In this document: positions 1-9,821 of the stretch, one piece after another | Numbering within the stretch: position 1 is the stretch's first letter | Layout: the number at the start of each line of letters is the position of its first letter | Origin: a virus | Direction: 5' to 3' (one strand) | Virus record (IMG/VR): IMGVR_UViG_3300025853_000351 | Location: 1 to 32,822 of that record | Length of the DNA: 32,822 nucleotides | Translations under genes and position numbers: made by a program | The notes under the pieces: model-generated | What the model was told of the DNA's origin: nothing | Databases searched by the model: none | The model's input: only the letters and a program-made list of their open reading frames with translations

Positions 1-1203
1 AACCGCTGCCACTGCCGCAGATCCTAATTGTGCCGCTTGTAATGTTTGTCTTGTACCAGCCATAGTTGATGCAAAAGTTCCATTTATAGGAATGTTATTT
101 TTTCCTATAGAAGCCTCATAAAGTGTCTGCAAATCATAAGGAGCTGAATCGCTACTATTCTTATCTTTTCTTATTTTTAATTTTAAATATTCTAATGTTG
201 CTGATGGATTAGGTCCTAAAATTTCCATCTGAGCTATTTCTTTGCTCATATTAGTTATATGGCCCATCATAGTATCAAATGGATTTGCCTCACCATATTT
301 TTCCATAGCTCGCAACCAACCATCAGCATTTTTAAAAACTAAAAATCTATGGTCTGTTCTTCTGCTGGCAAGTGACTTTGTTCTAAAAGCTTGATTTGCA
401 GATAATTTATTTAAACCACCCGTACTTATAGTTTCGTATACATCTCGCAATGCAAACTCTAATGTTTCTCTAGTAAATGGTAAGTTTGACCTTTCATTAA
501 CCATTTTACTTAGATCTAAGTCATCAATTATATCATCTATAAATTGCTTTGGCGCAACTTTGCCGACAGCATCTTCATTCCAATTTTGCGGTAATCCCCA
601 ATCATCCCTTAGAGCAGTTGATCCACCAGCTCTGTTTCTTTCAAGCCTTAAATATTCAGAAGCTTTTTTCCATGCCTCTGCAAATTCTTTAGCGCTTACA
701 TCTCCAGTGTTTTCACCAAAACTTTCACGAACCATATTTTTAAGTTGCGCTTTGTTTCTTACCTCTCCTACTAAATTTCTTTTAAAACTAGCCAAAACAT
801 TATTTAACATTGATGTTGCGGTTTGTTGTATTGATGCTTTTCTTTGTTCTAAACTAGAATAAGTAGATAATGTGTCTTGTTCAATCAAAGCTAAAGATGC
901 TCTACCAACATTTTCTTTGCCTCTGAAATCTCTATATTCAGAAATATTTTTTTCTATCTCTTTTACAACTTGTGATTGTAGAAGCTTTCTTCTTTTTCTT
1001 TCCATAGCTTCTTTTTTTAGTGTGTCAAAAGTATCTCTAGCAGCTTGTGCTTGAGCTGCACCCCTAGACATTTTGCCTTGGTATTCTTCATCTAATTTAT
1101 TAAAAAGTTCTAAAGCTTCTTCTTTTTGCTCGTCTGTAATAAGTTTATTACCAGCTTCATCTTTTTCTTTATTACCATTGGTAATGCAATCACCAAAACT
1201 CAT
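1..1203 (-). CDS. Large internal virion protein, C-terminus cut by window edge
   Basis: The reading frame starts at ATG 1203 and stays open for 401 codons to base 1, so only the N-terminal part is visible. The ATG overlaps the stop of the upstream gene (ATGA), which indicates translational coupling. The visible part is rich in Lys, Glu and Ala and predicted helical. It carries an aromatic stretch (RFLVFKNADGWLRAMEKYG, about residues 285-305) of a kind I associate with very large phage internal or polyvalent proteins. It is the last of three big genes after the tail tubular genes, the place of T7 gp14-gp16, so a role in the ejected internal core is likely. Function is inferred from position and composition, not from a recognised catalytic domain. 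Confidence 0.7.
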   Translation of the reverse strand, partial: MSFGDCITNGNKEKDEAGNKLITDEQKEEALELFNKLDEEYQGKMSRGAAQAQAARDTFDTLKKEAMERKRRKLLQSQVVKEIEKNISEYRDFRGKENVGRASLALIEQDTLSTYSSLEQRKASIQQTATSMLNNVLASFKRNLVGEVRNKAQLKNMVRESFGENTGDVSAKEFAEAWKKASEYLRLERNRAGGSTALRDDWGLPQNWNEDAVGKVAPKQFIDDIIDDLDLSKMVNERSNLPFTRETLEFALRDVYETISTGGLNKLSANQAFRTKSLASRRTDHRFLVFKNADGWLRAMEKYGEANPFDTMMGHITNMSKEIAQMEILGPNPSATLEYLKLKIRKDKNSSDSAPYDLQTLYEASIGKNNIPINGTFASTMAGTRQTLQAAQLGSAAVAAV

Positions 1204-3593
1204 TTAACACAACCCTCTAGGCGGTCAAGCATCCTTTGATCTTGAGCAAATTCTTCTTGTAATTGTCGTAAAGTTTGAGTTTTAGCAACTATATTTCCGC
1301 TGCCGTCATCAACTAATTCAGTTGGTATTTCTCTATCTAATTCTGGATCTGTTCGTGTTGTAACAACACTTTCTGATTTTATGTTTTCATCATACTGTTT
1401 TGAGGACGTTTGGTCAATCCGTTCACCAAAAATATCTTCTTCTAGCTGATCTGCTTGTTGGTTTGCTCCTCTGCCGCTTGGTTCTGAGAAACTTTCAAGA
1501 TCTTTTGGCTCATTCGGTATCTGGCCGCTTTCCGTTGTATCATTGACAATCCCCCTAGCATTGTCAATTCTGATGCTTTCGAGATCGCCATTTCTAATTG
1601 CGTTTCTGACATTTTCGACAAATCCTCTGCTAGCGTTGGAGAAGTTGCCTGTTTCCCTTGCGATTTTCGCTGCTTCCGTAAGGCCATCACTTAGGTTTCC
1701 TTTTCTATTTGCAAGTGTATTTAATAACGAAATAGCTTGGCTATCTTGTGTAGCTCTGTCAACATTTGCTTTTTGAGCTAATTTATTACCTTCACCCTCA
1801 ATTCTATCAGCGTTTCTAACTAAACTATCGAAAGCTGATTTATCTTGTCGCAAAATTTTTACAGCTTGGTCAAGTATTTTAGACCTTTCAGTAAAATAAC
1901 TTTCTGCAATAATTTCATCACCAAAAAGATTTGCGGTTGTTTGTTTTTGATAACCAGCTTCCATTACTTGGCGGACAATAGCTTCTGCTTGAAACTCATT
2001 TTCTGGTGTGTTTTTTGCTAAAACTCTCATGGCAGCATTTTGTAATTCATTATTATTAGGAATTAATCTGCCTACAACAGCTGCATAATTAGCATCAACA
2101 ACACCATTAACAACCATACCAAAATCATCATCTGATAAATTGACTATAGATCTTGCATATCTTGCTACAGCAGATCTTGGAGGAACTCTTTTTTTGAATT
2201 GACTAGGAGCTTCTCTTGCAATTTTTGCGGCATCAATAGCTGATCCAGTTCCTTCAGTAATGTTTTTTATTGCAGCAACCACTCTTGCCATACTTGGCGT
2301 AAAGCCATCTGTTTCTTTTAATTTTGCTCCAATAAGATTTACATCTTGTCCTTTGCCTTTTAATCTTTTGGCTAAAGCCAATCTTTGATGTCCATCTGCA
2401 ATAAACTTTTTACCATTTGCAAATTCATAAACAACTATTTGCCCTGAAAAAACATCATCCCACGTTTCAACTCCCATCAATCTATCTGTAACACCTTTAG
2501 GATCTGCGCCAGCTTTGAATTGAAATGTTTTTGCATCAACCTCAATCTCGTCTGGATCAAATCTAAAAACAGTTCCATTAATATTTTCTGTTTCGAATAA
2601 ACTGCTTGGAGTTTTTTCAGATACTGCTCTATCTGTTATATTCGGCAACTCATTGTTTTCAAAAGCTCTGTCTGCTTCTGATAACCTTTCAGCGTGTTCT
2701 GTTACATCTTCAATCGGATTAGAGTTTATGGCATCATCATTTTTTGCAATAGTGCTGTCTAAGACGTCTACAGCTGGATCTTTATATCCACTATCTTTGT
2801 ATGCTTTTAATCCTTTTTTTACTTGGTCTGCACTTAAATTAATTGTTTTACCAGCTATTTTAAAAGCAAATGGTGAAGCACCACCAATAAATCCGCCTAA
2901 AGCAACAGCCGTCCAAAACTGTTCGCTAGTATATTCTAATCCTAACGATTTGTACCATTCTTCTACTTTGCCTTGTATGAGATACTCTGAACCAGCACCT
3001 ATTACAGCTTGATTCAAGGCTATTCCCGGTAATTTAGTTCCAGCGCCACCAAACATAAGACTTGTCAAAACTATTGGATCTTTAAATGCAGCGCCAGCTT
3101 GACCACCAAACCTTACAACAGATGCGCCAAAGCCAGGATTACGTTCTACAGTTTCATCAAAATCTTTCTTTTTATTTATTGCGGTTTGTTTTGCCTTTTC
3201 ATGTATATCTGCAATATTTATATCTTGTAGTTCTGGCACAACATCTGCATTATCTTTTATTATCTTTTCGATAAATTTGGCTTGATTTTCATACTCCTCA
3301 TAACGCCCATCATCAAACAAAGTCATACTTAATCTTGAACCTGGATTATACAAAGCTCGTTTTCTATCAAAAAATGATCTTGAAAAATCACCTTTTAAAC
3401 TGTCTTTTTTTTCCTCTAAAATATCCATGATTGGTTGCCATTGCTCTTGTAAGACAATGGATTCAGATGTAGACGTATCATTTGCTTCAAAAGACTCAAA
3501 AGCTGATAATAGATTTTTTTGCCATGACTGTGTGCCTTTCGATATTTTTGGTCTATTAGCAAACGTTGTCTGTTCAGAAAATGCAAAGCTCAT
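1200..3593 (-). CDS. Internal virion protein with ParB-like domain
   Basis: A 797-residue protein. Residues about 155-240 are rich in Gly, Ala and Phe and could touch membrane. Residues about 345-490 look like a ParB/sulfiredoxin-fold domain: a hydrophobic strand, then FIADGHQRLALAKR (about 398-410), matching the family DGHHR-type nucleotide-binding motif, followed by a helical segment. The C-terminal third is charged and helical. It overlaps the upstream gene by 4 bp and the downstream gene by 3 bp, so it belongs to the internal-virion-protein operon. Its place matches the T7 gp15/gp16 position, so it is probably packaged and ejected with the DNA. The ParB-like fold is a motif call; whether it binds or cuts DNA or hydrolyses nucleotide is unknown. 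Confidence 0.75.
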   Translation of the reverse strand: MSFAFSEQTTFANRPKISKGTQSWQKNLLSAFESFEANDTSTSESIVLQEQWQPIMDILEEKKDSLKGDFSRSFFDRKRALYNPGSRLSMTLFDDGRYEEYENQAKFIEKIIKDNADVVPELQDINIADIHEKAKQTAINKKKDFDETVERNPGFGASVVRFGGQAGAAFKDPIVLTSLMFGGAGTKLPGIALNQAVIGAGSEYLIQGKVEEWYKSLGLEYTSEQFWTAVALGGFIGGASPFAFKIAGKTINLSADQVKKGLKAYKDSGYKDPAVDVLDSTIAKNDDAINSNPIEDVTEHAERLSEADRAFENNELPNITDRAVSEKTPSSLFETENINGTVFRFDPDEIEVDAKTFQFKAGADPKGVTDRLMGVETWDDVFSGQIVVYEFANGKKFIADGHQRLALAKRLKGKGQDVNLIGAKLKETDGFTPSMARVVAAIKNITEGTGSAIDAAKIAREAPSQFKKRVPPRSAVARYARSIVNLSDDDFGMVVNGVVDANYAAVVGRLIPNNNELQNAAMRVLAKNTPENEFQAEAIVRQVMEAGYQKQTTANLFGDEIIAESYFTERSKILDQAVKILRQDKSAFDSLVRNADRIEGEGNKLAQKANVDRATQDSQAISLLNTLANRKGNLSDGLTEAAKIARETGNFSNASRGFVENVRNAIRNGDLESIRIDNARGIVNDTTESGQIPNEPKDLESFSEPSGRGANQQADQLEEDIFGERIDQTSSKQYDENIKSESVVTTRTDPELDREIPTELVDDGSGNIVAKTQTLRQLQEEFAQDQRMLDRLEGCVK

Positions 3594-5647
3594 TGTTCAA
3601 TCTCAAAAAAATCATACACATTTAATATAAGTTCGTTGCCATCAAGATCTGCTGCATACTGAAATGTAGTAGTTCCCTTTTTACCACGCCCAAATTTATA
3701 AACCCCATTACCAATGGCATACATATTAAAGTCACCATCTTTAATATTATCCATTAAACTTTTATCTATATTGTTTGTTTCAAAATTAAGAGCATCTAAA
3801 GATTTAATCATATCTTCAAACATATCTGGATTCATTGATGAAGGTATTAATGTTGGATGGTCATTAACATCTTGAACACCACCTGATACTTGCTCACCCT
3901 CAACAAAAACAGCGCCTAATGATCTTTGAACAGCCTCACCAAAAACCTCTGAATTAAAGTTAACAAGACCTCTTTCATTCGCTAATTTTGTGTAAATAGC
4001 TTCTGTAACACTTATTGAAGATCCTTTTACTGATGGAGCAAGTTCAGTCAATGAAGTTCTTATAGTATCAGAGTATGCAGGAACAACATTTGTACTGGTA
4101 TATTCTGAAGCTTTGATATTTGATTTCATCAAATCATAGCCTTGCATAGCAAGTGTGGCGCTATCTATATTTTTGGTTAATAATAAACCTCCAATATGTG
4201 CAAACTCTGGTCCTTTTTGATTTATTTCAACTAATACATCTTTTGTCTTTGATCCAAAAACACTTTGCATTACACCAAACAAACCTATTTTTTGATCTGT
4301 AGTGCTATTTTGAAATTTTGCAGAAAGAGATGATAATTCATCTTGTGTAAAATATTTTATTGGATTTTCATATCTTGCGCTAACAACACTAGCTTGTTGG
4401 CTTCTTACCATCAAAGTTTCCCCTAATGACGTAGGATCGTCAAAGTTTAGCGGAACAAAGTTTTTTATAATACCAGTTTTTGCAGCAAAGCTTATAGGAT
4501 CACTAGCTAATTGTGTCCTCATATTTGTTAAAAATGTTTCAGCATCTTTAACAAGATCTGCTTCAAACCTTGAGTCTATGCCAATACCTTCAACACCTGC
4601 AAACCCATTTTTTTTAAGGTTGCTTATATAATTAACAACCTCTTGCGGACTTGATTTTTTAAGTCCAGACATTACAATTTTTTGTAAATTTAATCTTTTT
4701 ACTAACTCTATGCTATCTGCATCATTTAAGTTTTGTGCTTTCGTAGCAAAGCCATTAATAATTTTATCATCAACTTCATTACCAGTTTTTAAAACATAAC
4801 TTGCATCTTTAATGTCAACTTTAAACTCTCTAATAGCTAATTTCTGTTCTCGTACAAGACCATTTATTTCAGCTCTAAATCCTCTAGTTAACTGCCGTAC
4901 TTTGACATTACCTAATGATGCAGGCGGCTTGTCTTTAAAACTTTCTAAATATTCTTTTTTTTCCTCTAACGTTCCTAGTGCATCAAACGTAGTAATAATG
5001 TTACCTTCTGTTATGGCAGCCATCATTTTATTAGTAGCTGTGATAGATTGAGTAGAAGAATAATAACCAAGGTTTTTTAATTTATCAAACATACCAAGTA
5101 TTTTATTAGGCTTATCGCCAAATAGTTCGTTTAATGCAGCGTGTTTTTCTGCGGCATTTCCGTATACTGCATCATTCTGTAATTGTGCTACTCTTGACAA
5201 GTGAGTAGAGGCTTGGTCGTTTATTCGTCTGTTAGATACCTCTGCTCTAACTGATACTCTCTTATTAATAAAATCTTTTTCTGATTCATTAAGATAATCT
5301 CTTTTAGCAACATCATTTGTAAAATTTTTAGAAATTCTTAATCTTGCTTTTTCTGCCTCGGTATCAAAATAAGTATCTGCTACATTGCTTGGCTTTTGTC
5401 TTGTTTGCTCTTTTATACTTTCTAACTCTTTTGCATACTCAACAATACCGCTTTGTTTTTGCGCTTCGTAATCATTCTTTCTTTCAATCTCGTAAAACTG
5501 TAAACTTGTTTTCATAGCTTGGTCACCAAAGCTAGCCATAGCTTGTGATCCAGCAGACAATGCACCTGGACTTGCTCGCACACTCATATTTATACCGCCA
5601 GAACGATTTGATAATTTGGCTTGAGATTTGTAAGTTGGAACTCTCAT
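3590..5647 (-). CDS. Internal virion protein (gp15-like position)
   Basis: A 685-residue, mostly helical, charged protein with no signal peptide and no motif I recognise. The N-terminus (residues 1-60) is rich in Ser, Gly and Ala; residues 60-330 contain long Lys/Glu/Asn-rich helices. It follows the gp14-like gene with a 4-bp overlap and is followed by another giant internal protein. In T7-like phages this slot encodes core proteins that are ejected to form the trans-envelope DNA channel. ATG 5647 gives a basic N-terminus; a later in-frame Met near residue 21 (NMSVRAS) is an alternative start. Assignment rests on order, size and composition. Confidence 0.7.
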   Translation of the reverse strand: MRVPTYKSQAKLSNRSGGINMSVRASPGALSAGSQAMASFGDQAMKTSLQFYEIERKNDYEAQKQSGIVEYAKELESIKEQTRQKPSNVADTYFDTEAEKARLRISKNFTNDVAKRDYLNESEKDFINKRVSVRAEVSNRRINDQASTHLSRVAQLQNDAVYGNAAEKHAALNELFGDKPNKILGMFDKLKNLGYYSSTQSITATNKMMAAITEGNIITTFDALGTLEEKKEYLESFKDKPPASLGNVKVRQLTRGFRAEINGLVREQKLAIREFKVDIKDASYVLKTGNEVDDKIINGFATKAQNLNDADSIELVKRLNLQKIVMSGLKKSSPQEVVNYISNLKKNGFAGVEGIGIDSRFEADLVKDAETFLTNMRTQLASDPISFAAKTGIIKNFVPLNFDDPTSLGETLMVRSQQASVVSARYENPIKYFTQDELSSLSAKFQNSTTDQKIGLFGVMQSVFGSKTKDVLVEINQKGPEFAHIGGLLLTKNIDSATLAMQGYDLMKSNIKASEYTSTNVVPAYSDTIRTSLTELAPSVKGSSISVTEAIYTKLANERGLVNFNSEVFGEAVQRSLGAVFVEGEQVSGGVQDVNDHPTLIPSSMNPDMFEDMIKSLDALNFETNNIDKSLMDNIKDGDFNMYAIGNGVYKFGRGKKGTTTFQYAADLDGNELILNVYDFFEIEQ

Positions 5648-6150
5648 ACAGTTGACTTTCCATATCGTGCATTGATTTGTGAGTAAGAAGAAGCGCCGGA
5701 TAATAAACTACTACCAGCTTTAAAATATGATGCTCTCATAGCAGCTCTTCCGTACATCCTATTTAAATTTGCAGACATACGTTCTTGAGTGCCTTTTTCT
5801 TTAAGCTCTGCTTTACCTACTTTTGCATTATATCGTCTGATAGCCACTTCTTCATCTGCTTCTTGGGCGTTTGCCAAGGCAACTTTAAGTGGTGTTCCAG
5901 TGTCAGCCATCCATCCATTAAATCTAAATGACTGAGATGTTGCTGCTTGTAGATTGTCAAACTCACGCCTAAATCTACCAATTTCGACTTCTTCCATAAG
6001 AACGAGTTGTTCTGCATCTTGCTCAGCAACTTGAGCATTACGTTCATTTACCTGGGCATTATAATTATAAGCTCTTTTTTGATCTCTACCAGCTTGGATA
6101 GATCCAGCTGCACTAAATACTGCACTTGCTATAGCTGCTTGCGCTCCCAT
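5644..6150 (-). CDS. Internal virion protein B-like (gp14-like)
   Basis: A 168-residue protein. It begins with a small hydrophobic Ala/Gly stretch (MGAQAAIASAVFSAAGSIQAG), followed by a long helix rich in Gln, Glu and Arg and a second Ala/Ser-rich end. This pattern (short N-terminal apolar segment, then coiled helix) is typical of T7 gp14-type internal proteins in marine podoviruses. It sits between the gp13-like gene and the two giant internal protein genes and overlaps both neighbours by 1-4 bp. It probably forms part of the ejected core that makes the outer-membrane portion of the DNA channel. The family call is by pattern and gene order, with no catalytic residues expected. Confidence 0.7.
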   Translation of the reverse strand: MGAQAAIASAVFSAAGSIQAGRDQKRAYNYNAQVNERNAQVAEQDAEQLVLMEEVEIGRFRREFDNLQAATSQSFRFNGWMADTGTPLKVALANAQEADEEVAIRRYNAKVGKAELKEKGTQERMSANLNRMYGRAAMRASYFKAGSSLLSGASSYSQINARYGKSTV

Positions 6151-6590
6151 TAAAATACCCTCGCCATTCTATAATAATCTTGTCCGTCTGGACCATATTT
6201 GCGCATAATGCCTTCATGCTCAAAACCTAGAAATTCAGCAAATCTTTTTGCTTCTGGCCAATCAGATCTAACACCAGCTTGAACTCTTACAAAATTATGA
6301 TCGTGAATCATTTTATCAAAATTATCTTTAATGAGTTTAATGACACTAAGTTTTTTATTTGGCATTTTATCTGATGCAACTATCCAGCCTTCACCAACTC
6401 CATTCCAAAGTGGTTTTATGCCAGCGCTTGCTATGACATAACCATCAATCAAACCAGAAAAAGCTAGTCCAGGTGCAACTAATCCATGAGCTATATCTTC
6501 AGCCATACCAAATGATTTTCTAGCCATTTTACTCATATCGCCATCTAGGATAGACTCAATATGTTCTGGCTTATAATCTACCATTATCAT
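6150..6590 (-). CDS. GNAT-fold protein at the T7 gp13 position
   Basis: A 146-residue protein. The middle has the GNAT core look (GLIDGYVIASAGIKPLW, then a strand-turn-helix). The end, EAKRFAEFLGFEHEGIMRKYGPDGQDYYRMARVF, is the classical C-terminal acetyltransferase pattern of a helix, GFxxEG and final strand. It lies between tail tubular B and the gp14-like protein, the location of T7 gp13, which phage annotation often links to acetyltransferase-like or Gp13 families. The start overlaps the tail gene stop by 4 bp; a second Met two codons later is equally possible. The canonical acetyl-CoA pyrophosphate loop (R/QxxGxG/A) is not clearly present, so it may be a non-enzymatic virion assembly factor. 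Confidence 0.65.
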   Translation of the reverse strand: MIMVDYKPEHIESILDGDMSKMARKSFGMAEDIAHGLVAPGLAFSGLIDGYVIASAGIKPLWNGVGEGWIVASDKMPNKKLSVIKLIKDNFDKMIHDHNFVRVQAGVRSDWPEAKRFAEFLGFEHEGIMRKYGPDGQDYYRMARVF

Positions 6591-9181
6591 TGATCGAATG
6601 TTTGCAGCCTTGGGAATATTGCTAATACAGTTAATGGCAATGGTTGATCTTGCCTTACAAAAACAAAACCATCATTATCATAACCACCTCTAAACTCGAC
6701 TTCCTTATCTCCAGTAAACATTCCTAGAGCTTCCGACATATCATCCGCTGAAGATCTAAATGGTATAAGATCCAGTTCTGCTTCTGAGCTACCTACTTTA
6801 ACACCTACTGATCTATATAATCTTAATGTAATATTATTTATTCTTTTGTTCTTGCCTTGTGATGTGCCTTCTGTTCCGCCAGCATCTATTCTCATAGTTT
6901 GCAATGTTGATTTATAATTAAATCCTATATGTGCTTTTTGCACTGATCTAGCCAGTGTAATACCACCAGACGATACAGTCCTGTCTGGATGTGTTGCACC
7001 ATCACCCAAAACAACAATCTTTTCACCTTCTAAATGTGTAAGACCAGATATAGATGTTGCTGCTGTGCTATCATATGTAAGACCGCAATCTACAAAGTAA
7101 GCATCTTTAACATCTGTACCAAACTCATAATTACTTAAATATTCTATATACCTTACAGTTGATCCATTTACAGTTCTCTTAACAATCATATAAAGATCAT
7201 CTTCATCAGCTGTGCCAGGTATTGTAGCAATGGATTCTACAACCGCATTACCTTGGTTTGTTGTTGTAAGCCTGGTCGGATCGCTAGTTTCTATTGTTGT
7301 ATACCCAGTTGTTTCTGGATCTGTTTCTGTAATGGTAACAATAGCTGCTGAAGGATTAGCCACTGTAAAATCTGAGTGCGCATTTATTCTGGTAAATATA
7401 TTATCAGCTGTTGTGTTGTTATTTGTATTCGGTCTAAAACCAAATGTTGTATCAGCTGGATCAGAAGAACCAGCAGCTTCACTTACAAATGTAATTGTTT
7501 CTCCATTTGTCTTAGTTATCTTAATTGTTGTACCTACAGCTATATTTGCATAATCAGACACAGTTATTGTTGCATCACCAAACCTACCGCCTAAAATATG
7601 TTCATGCCAAGCAACGACTTGTTCTTCTCGTCTATATGTCATACCGACAAGAAAGCCATTTGTTAGTACACACCAAATCACATTATCTGGTTCTTGTTGC
7701 CAAGCCATTTCGACAATACCAGTTTCAGTAATATGCTCTGCAAGTATTGTTAAATCTGGTGCATTATAACTATCAGTATCAAAGTTAAATACTAATTCTC
7801 GTAATTTTCTCAAAGCTCGCTGAACGAACAATGTTACTGGCCCTACATTTATAGGCTGTATATCTGCTGTTCCATAACTTGCTTGTCGTTTTATTTGTGC
7901 ATTTGTCGGACTTAGTGGCTCGGCAGATCCACTAGCAGACACAGCAAATTCACCACCACTAGTACCAACAATCAAAACCCTGGATGATGCCAGGTATCTT
8001 ATGACGTTTACTTGACTAGATCCAATCGTATAACTCAAAGCATCCGCAGCATTTGTGCCATCTGCAAAATCTTCAAAGTCACCAGCCACAGAAAAAAACA
8101 CTGTTTGAGGTTGTGTTGTTGTTCCAGCAAACACCAGACGTTCTTCATAAAAACTAACACACGCTGGAAAACCAGTTGTTGTAGAAAAAGCTCCTAAACT
8201 AAAATCATCGTCTGCTTCTAACAATCCAGCAACAGTTATAGATGCGCTTGCAGCTTCATCAACAACATCTACTGAAGGTGCAAATAACATTGTATCGTCT
8301 GTTACCTGGACAAGTAATGCAGAACTATTATTGTTAGCAGTTTCTGTAGCGCCAGTAATAACAACCTTTTGCCCTACTTTAAAACCTTCTTTTACAAAGT
8401 TTGCAGCACTATCAACTATTCTATCATTATGCTCTAGTCCAGTAGCGCTTGGATCTCCTTCAGCAAAACTTAAAGTGCTTGCCGTCATACTTGGCATCAA
8501 TTCAGTTCTACCAGCTGTATTTTCTTGCACAGTCGCAGTTACAGTCGTTGCATTAGTAAATGCTGTTATCTTTGCAAAACCATCATGCAGCTTAACTAAT
8601 CTGCCAACATCTGTTGAAGCAAATAAATCAGCACTAGCTGTTATTGTTACACTTCCAGTTCTACCATTAGCCGTTAATGTTGTTGCTGTTGTATTAGGAT
8701 CTTGCATAGGACCACGCCTAAAATCGACAGCGGTGAATGTCCATGCTGTGTGGCTTGTCCTCGTTATCTTATAAACTGGATGTGATGGATGCACTAAGTA
8801 CATAACATCTGCGCTTTGTGTAAACTTTATTTGTGCGACTTCAGCTGAAGTGTAAACAGTTGCTACTTCAACAGCTGATCCGCCACTTGTTACAGTGCCA
8901 CCATCTTTGTGTATTCTAAAATATAAATTGCCAAATTCTAATATGTAAGCTTGTTCAACATTAAACTCAAAAGGTATCAATCTTGTTGCATTAGCACTGG
9001 CTTTTACAGTATTTACATAAATTGTGCCTGGCCTTCTGCTTGCACCACCATGAGGATGCACTGTAAAATTTTGCATGGTTTTAGAACCATTAAAATACTT
9101 ACTTATATCAGTGCGACCATCTAGCCTTGGCGATAGCTCACCAGCTGTAAAGTTATTAAAGGTTGGTGAAGCCTTGGCCAT
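6587..9181 (-). CDS. Tail tubular protein B-like (tail nozzle)
   Basis: An 864-residue, beta-rich protein. The N-terminus is diagnostic for the family in marine podoviruses: FNNFTAGELSPRLDGRTDISKY, then FTVHPHGGASRRPGT. This is the common start of tail tubular B or nozzle subunits, which assemble below the gp11-like adaptor and close the short tail. Thr/Ser/Ala-rich repeats fill the middle, and the end contains many aromatic and Asp turns. It starts one base after the tail tubular A stop region, so the two genes are coupled. Length is near the usual 750-900 residues. I see no frameshift or missing segment. Confidence 0.9.
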   Translation of the reverse strand: MAKASPTFNNFTAGELSPRLDGRTDISKYFNGSKTMQNFTVHPHGGASRRPGTIYVNTVKASANATRLIPFEFNVEQAYILEFGNLYFRIHKDGGTVTSGGSAVEVATVYTSAEVAQIKFTQSADVMYLVHPSHPVYKITRTSHTAWTFTAVDFRRGPMQDPNTTATTLTANGRTGSVTITASADLFASTDVGRLVKLHDGFAKITAFTNATTVTATVQENTAGRTELMPSMTASTLSFAEGDPSATGLEHNDRIVDSAANFVKEGFKVGQKVVITGATETANNNSSALLVQVTDDTMLFAPSVDVVDEAASASITVAGLLEADDDFSLGAFSTTTGFPACVSFYEERLVFAGTTTQPQTVFFSVAGDFEDFADGTNAADALSYTIGSSQVNVIRYLASSRVLIVGTSGGEFAVSASGSAEPLSPTNAQIKRQASYGTADIQPINVGPVTLFVQRALRKLRELVFNFDTDSYNAPDLTILAEHITETGIVEMAWQQEPDNVIWCVLTNGFLVGMTYRREEQVVAWHEHILGGRFGDATITVSDYANIAVGTTIKITKTNGETITFVSEAAGSSDPADTTFGFRPNTNNNTTADNIFTRINAHSDFTVANPSAAIVTITETDPETTGYTTIETSDPTRLTTTNQGNAVVESIATIPGTADEDDLYMIVKRTVNGSTVRYIEYLSNYEFGTDVKDAYFVDCGLTYDSTAATSISGLTHLEGEKIVVLGDGATHPDRTVSSGGITLARSVQKAHIGFNYKSTLQTMRIDAGGTEGTSQGKNKRINNITLRLYRSVGVKVGSSEAELDLIPFRSSADDMSEALGMFTGDKEVEFRGGYDNDGFVFVRQDQPLPLTVLAIFPRLQTFDQ

Positions 9182-9771
9182 TACAACCTCGCATTAATAA
9201 ATGTATTAGCAGCTAATACTTCACTATCAGTTATGCTTGCAGTATTTATGGTGTTACCTTCTGTTGCATCTACAAACCTAGCTTCAGTTAGTTTGTTTCT
9301 ATAAAGATCATACATTGCTGCTGTTAATGTAGTGCTGCCTATCAAAGCATAAGCTATATCAGCAGCTATAGCCGCTTCAATCGTGTTAATTAATAATTGA
9401 TCGTATTCATTAGGATCTAATTTTCTTGCAACATAAACAAGATCTACTGAGCTTTCGTCAGTCAAAAGTTTACGCCCTTCAATTTCAAATTTTATTTCTG
9501 GATCTGAAAGTTTTAAAACTCGCAAACAAAATGGATCTGTCGGTAAAGTAAATTGTTTTGAATATGTAAAATTTGGTGCTTCAGAGTCAGCCGCTAAAGT
9601 CTGTCTTGCTATTAAACAGTTCCAAGGATGCGCTCTAAAAACACTATCCCTTACAGATTCATATCGCTGATTACATATTCTGCCAGCCTTACTATCTTCA
9701 TTTAAAGCAAGGATAGTAGATGCGCCTATCATATTTAATGCTGAGTTACATATATCAACCGCAGAAGCCAT
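9181..9771 (-). CDS. Tail tubular protein A-like (head-tail adaptor)
   Basis: A 196-residue protein starting ASAVDICNSALNMIGASTI, followed by a helix with AGRICNQRYESVRDSVFRAHPWNCLIARQTL. This is the standard signature of T7 gp11-type tail tubular A proteins, which form the dodecameric ring joining portal and nozzle. Length is typical (about 190-200). It is the first gene after the terminator that follows the capsid genes and is directly followed by tail tubular B. Upstream of its ATG lies only about 20 bp to the terminator hairpin, so its transcription must come from read-through or from a promoter I cannot see. Confidence 0.88.
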   Translation of the reverse strand: MASAVDICNSALNMIGASTILALNEDSKAGRICNQRYESVRDSVFRAHPWNCLIARQTLAADSEAPNFTYSKQFTLPTDPFCLRVLKLSDPEIKFEIEGRKLLTDESSVDLVYVARKLDPNEYDQLLINTIEAAIAADIAYALIGSTTLTAAMYDLYRNKLTEARFVDATEGNTINTASITDSEVLAANTFINARL

Positions 9772-9783
9772 TATTAATTCCTA

Positions 9784-9815
9784 TAAAAAAGGACAGCGCA
9801 TTGCTACGCTGTCCT
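9784..9815 (-). terminator. Rho-independent terminator after capsid genes
   Basis: On the minus strand GGACAGCG (9814-9807) pairs perfectly with CGCTGTCC (9798-9791) across an 8-nt loop and is followed at once by a T6 run (9790-9785). This is a textbook intrinsic terminator. It lies between the decoration-like gene and the tail tubular genes, so it would keep capsid transcripts abundant and lower tail gene expression. Confidence 0.88.
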
Positions 9816-9821
9816 GGTTGT

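Noticed and set aside
1442-1690. 82-residue minus-strand frame inside the ParB-like protein gene
   Set aside because: A shadow frame in a Lys/Gln-rich region of a well supported large gene.
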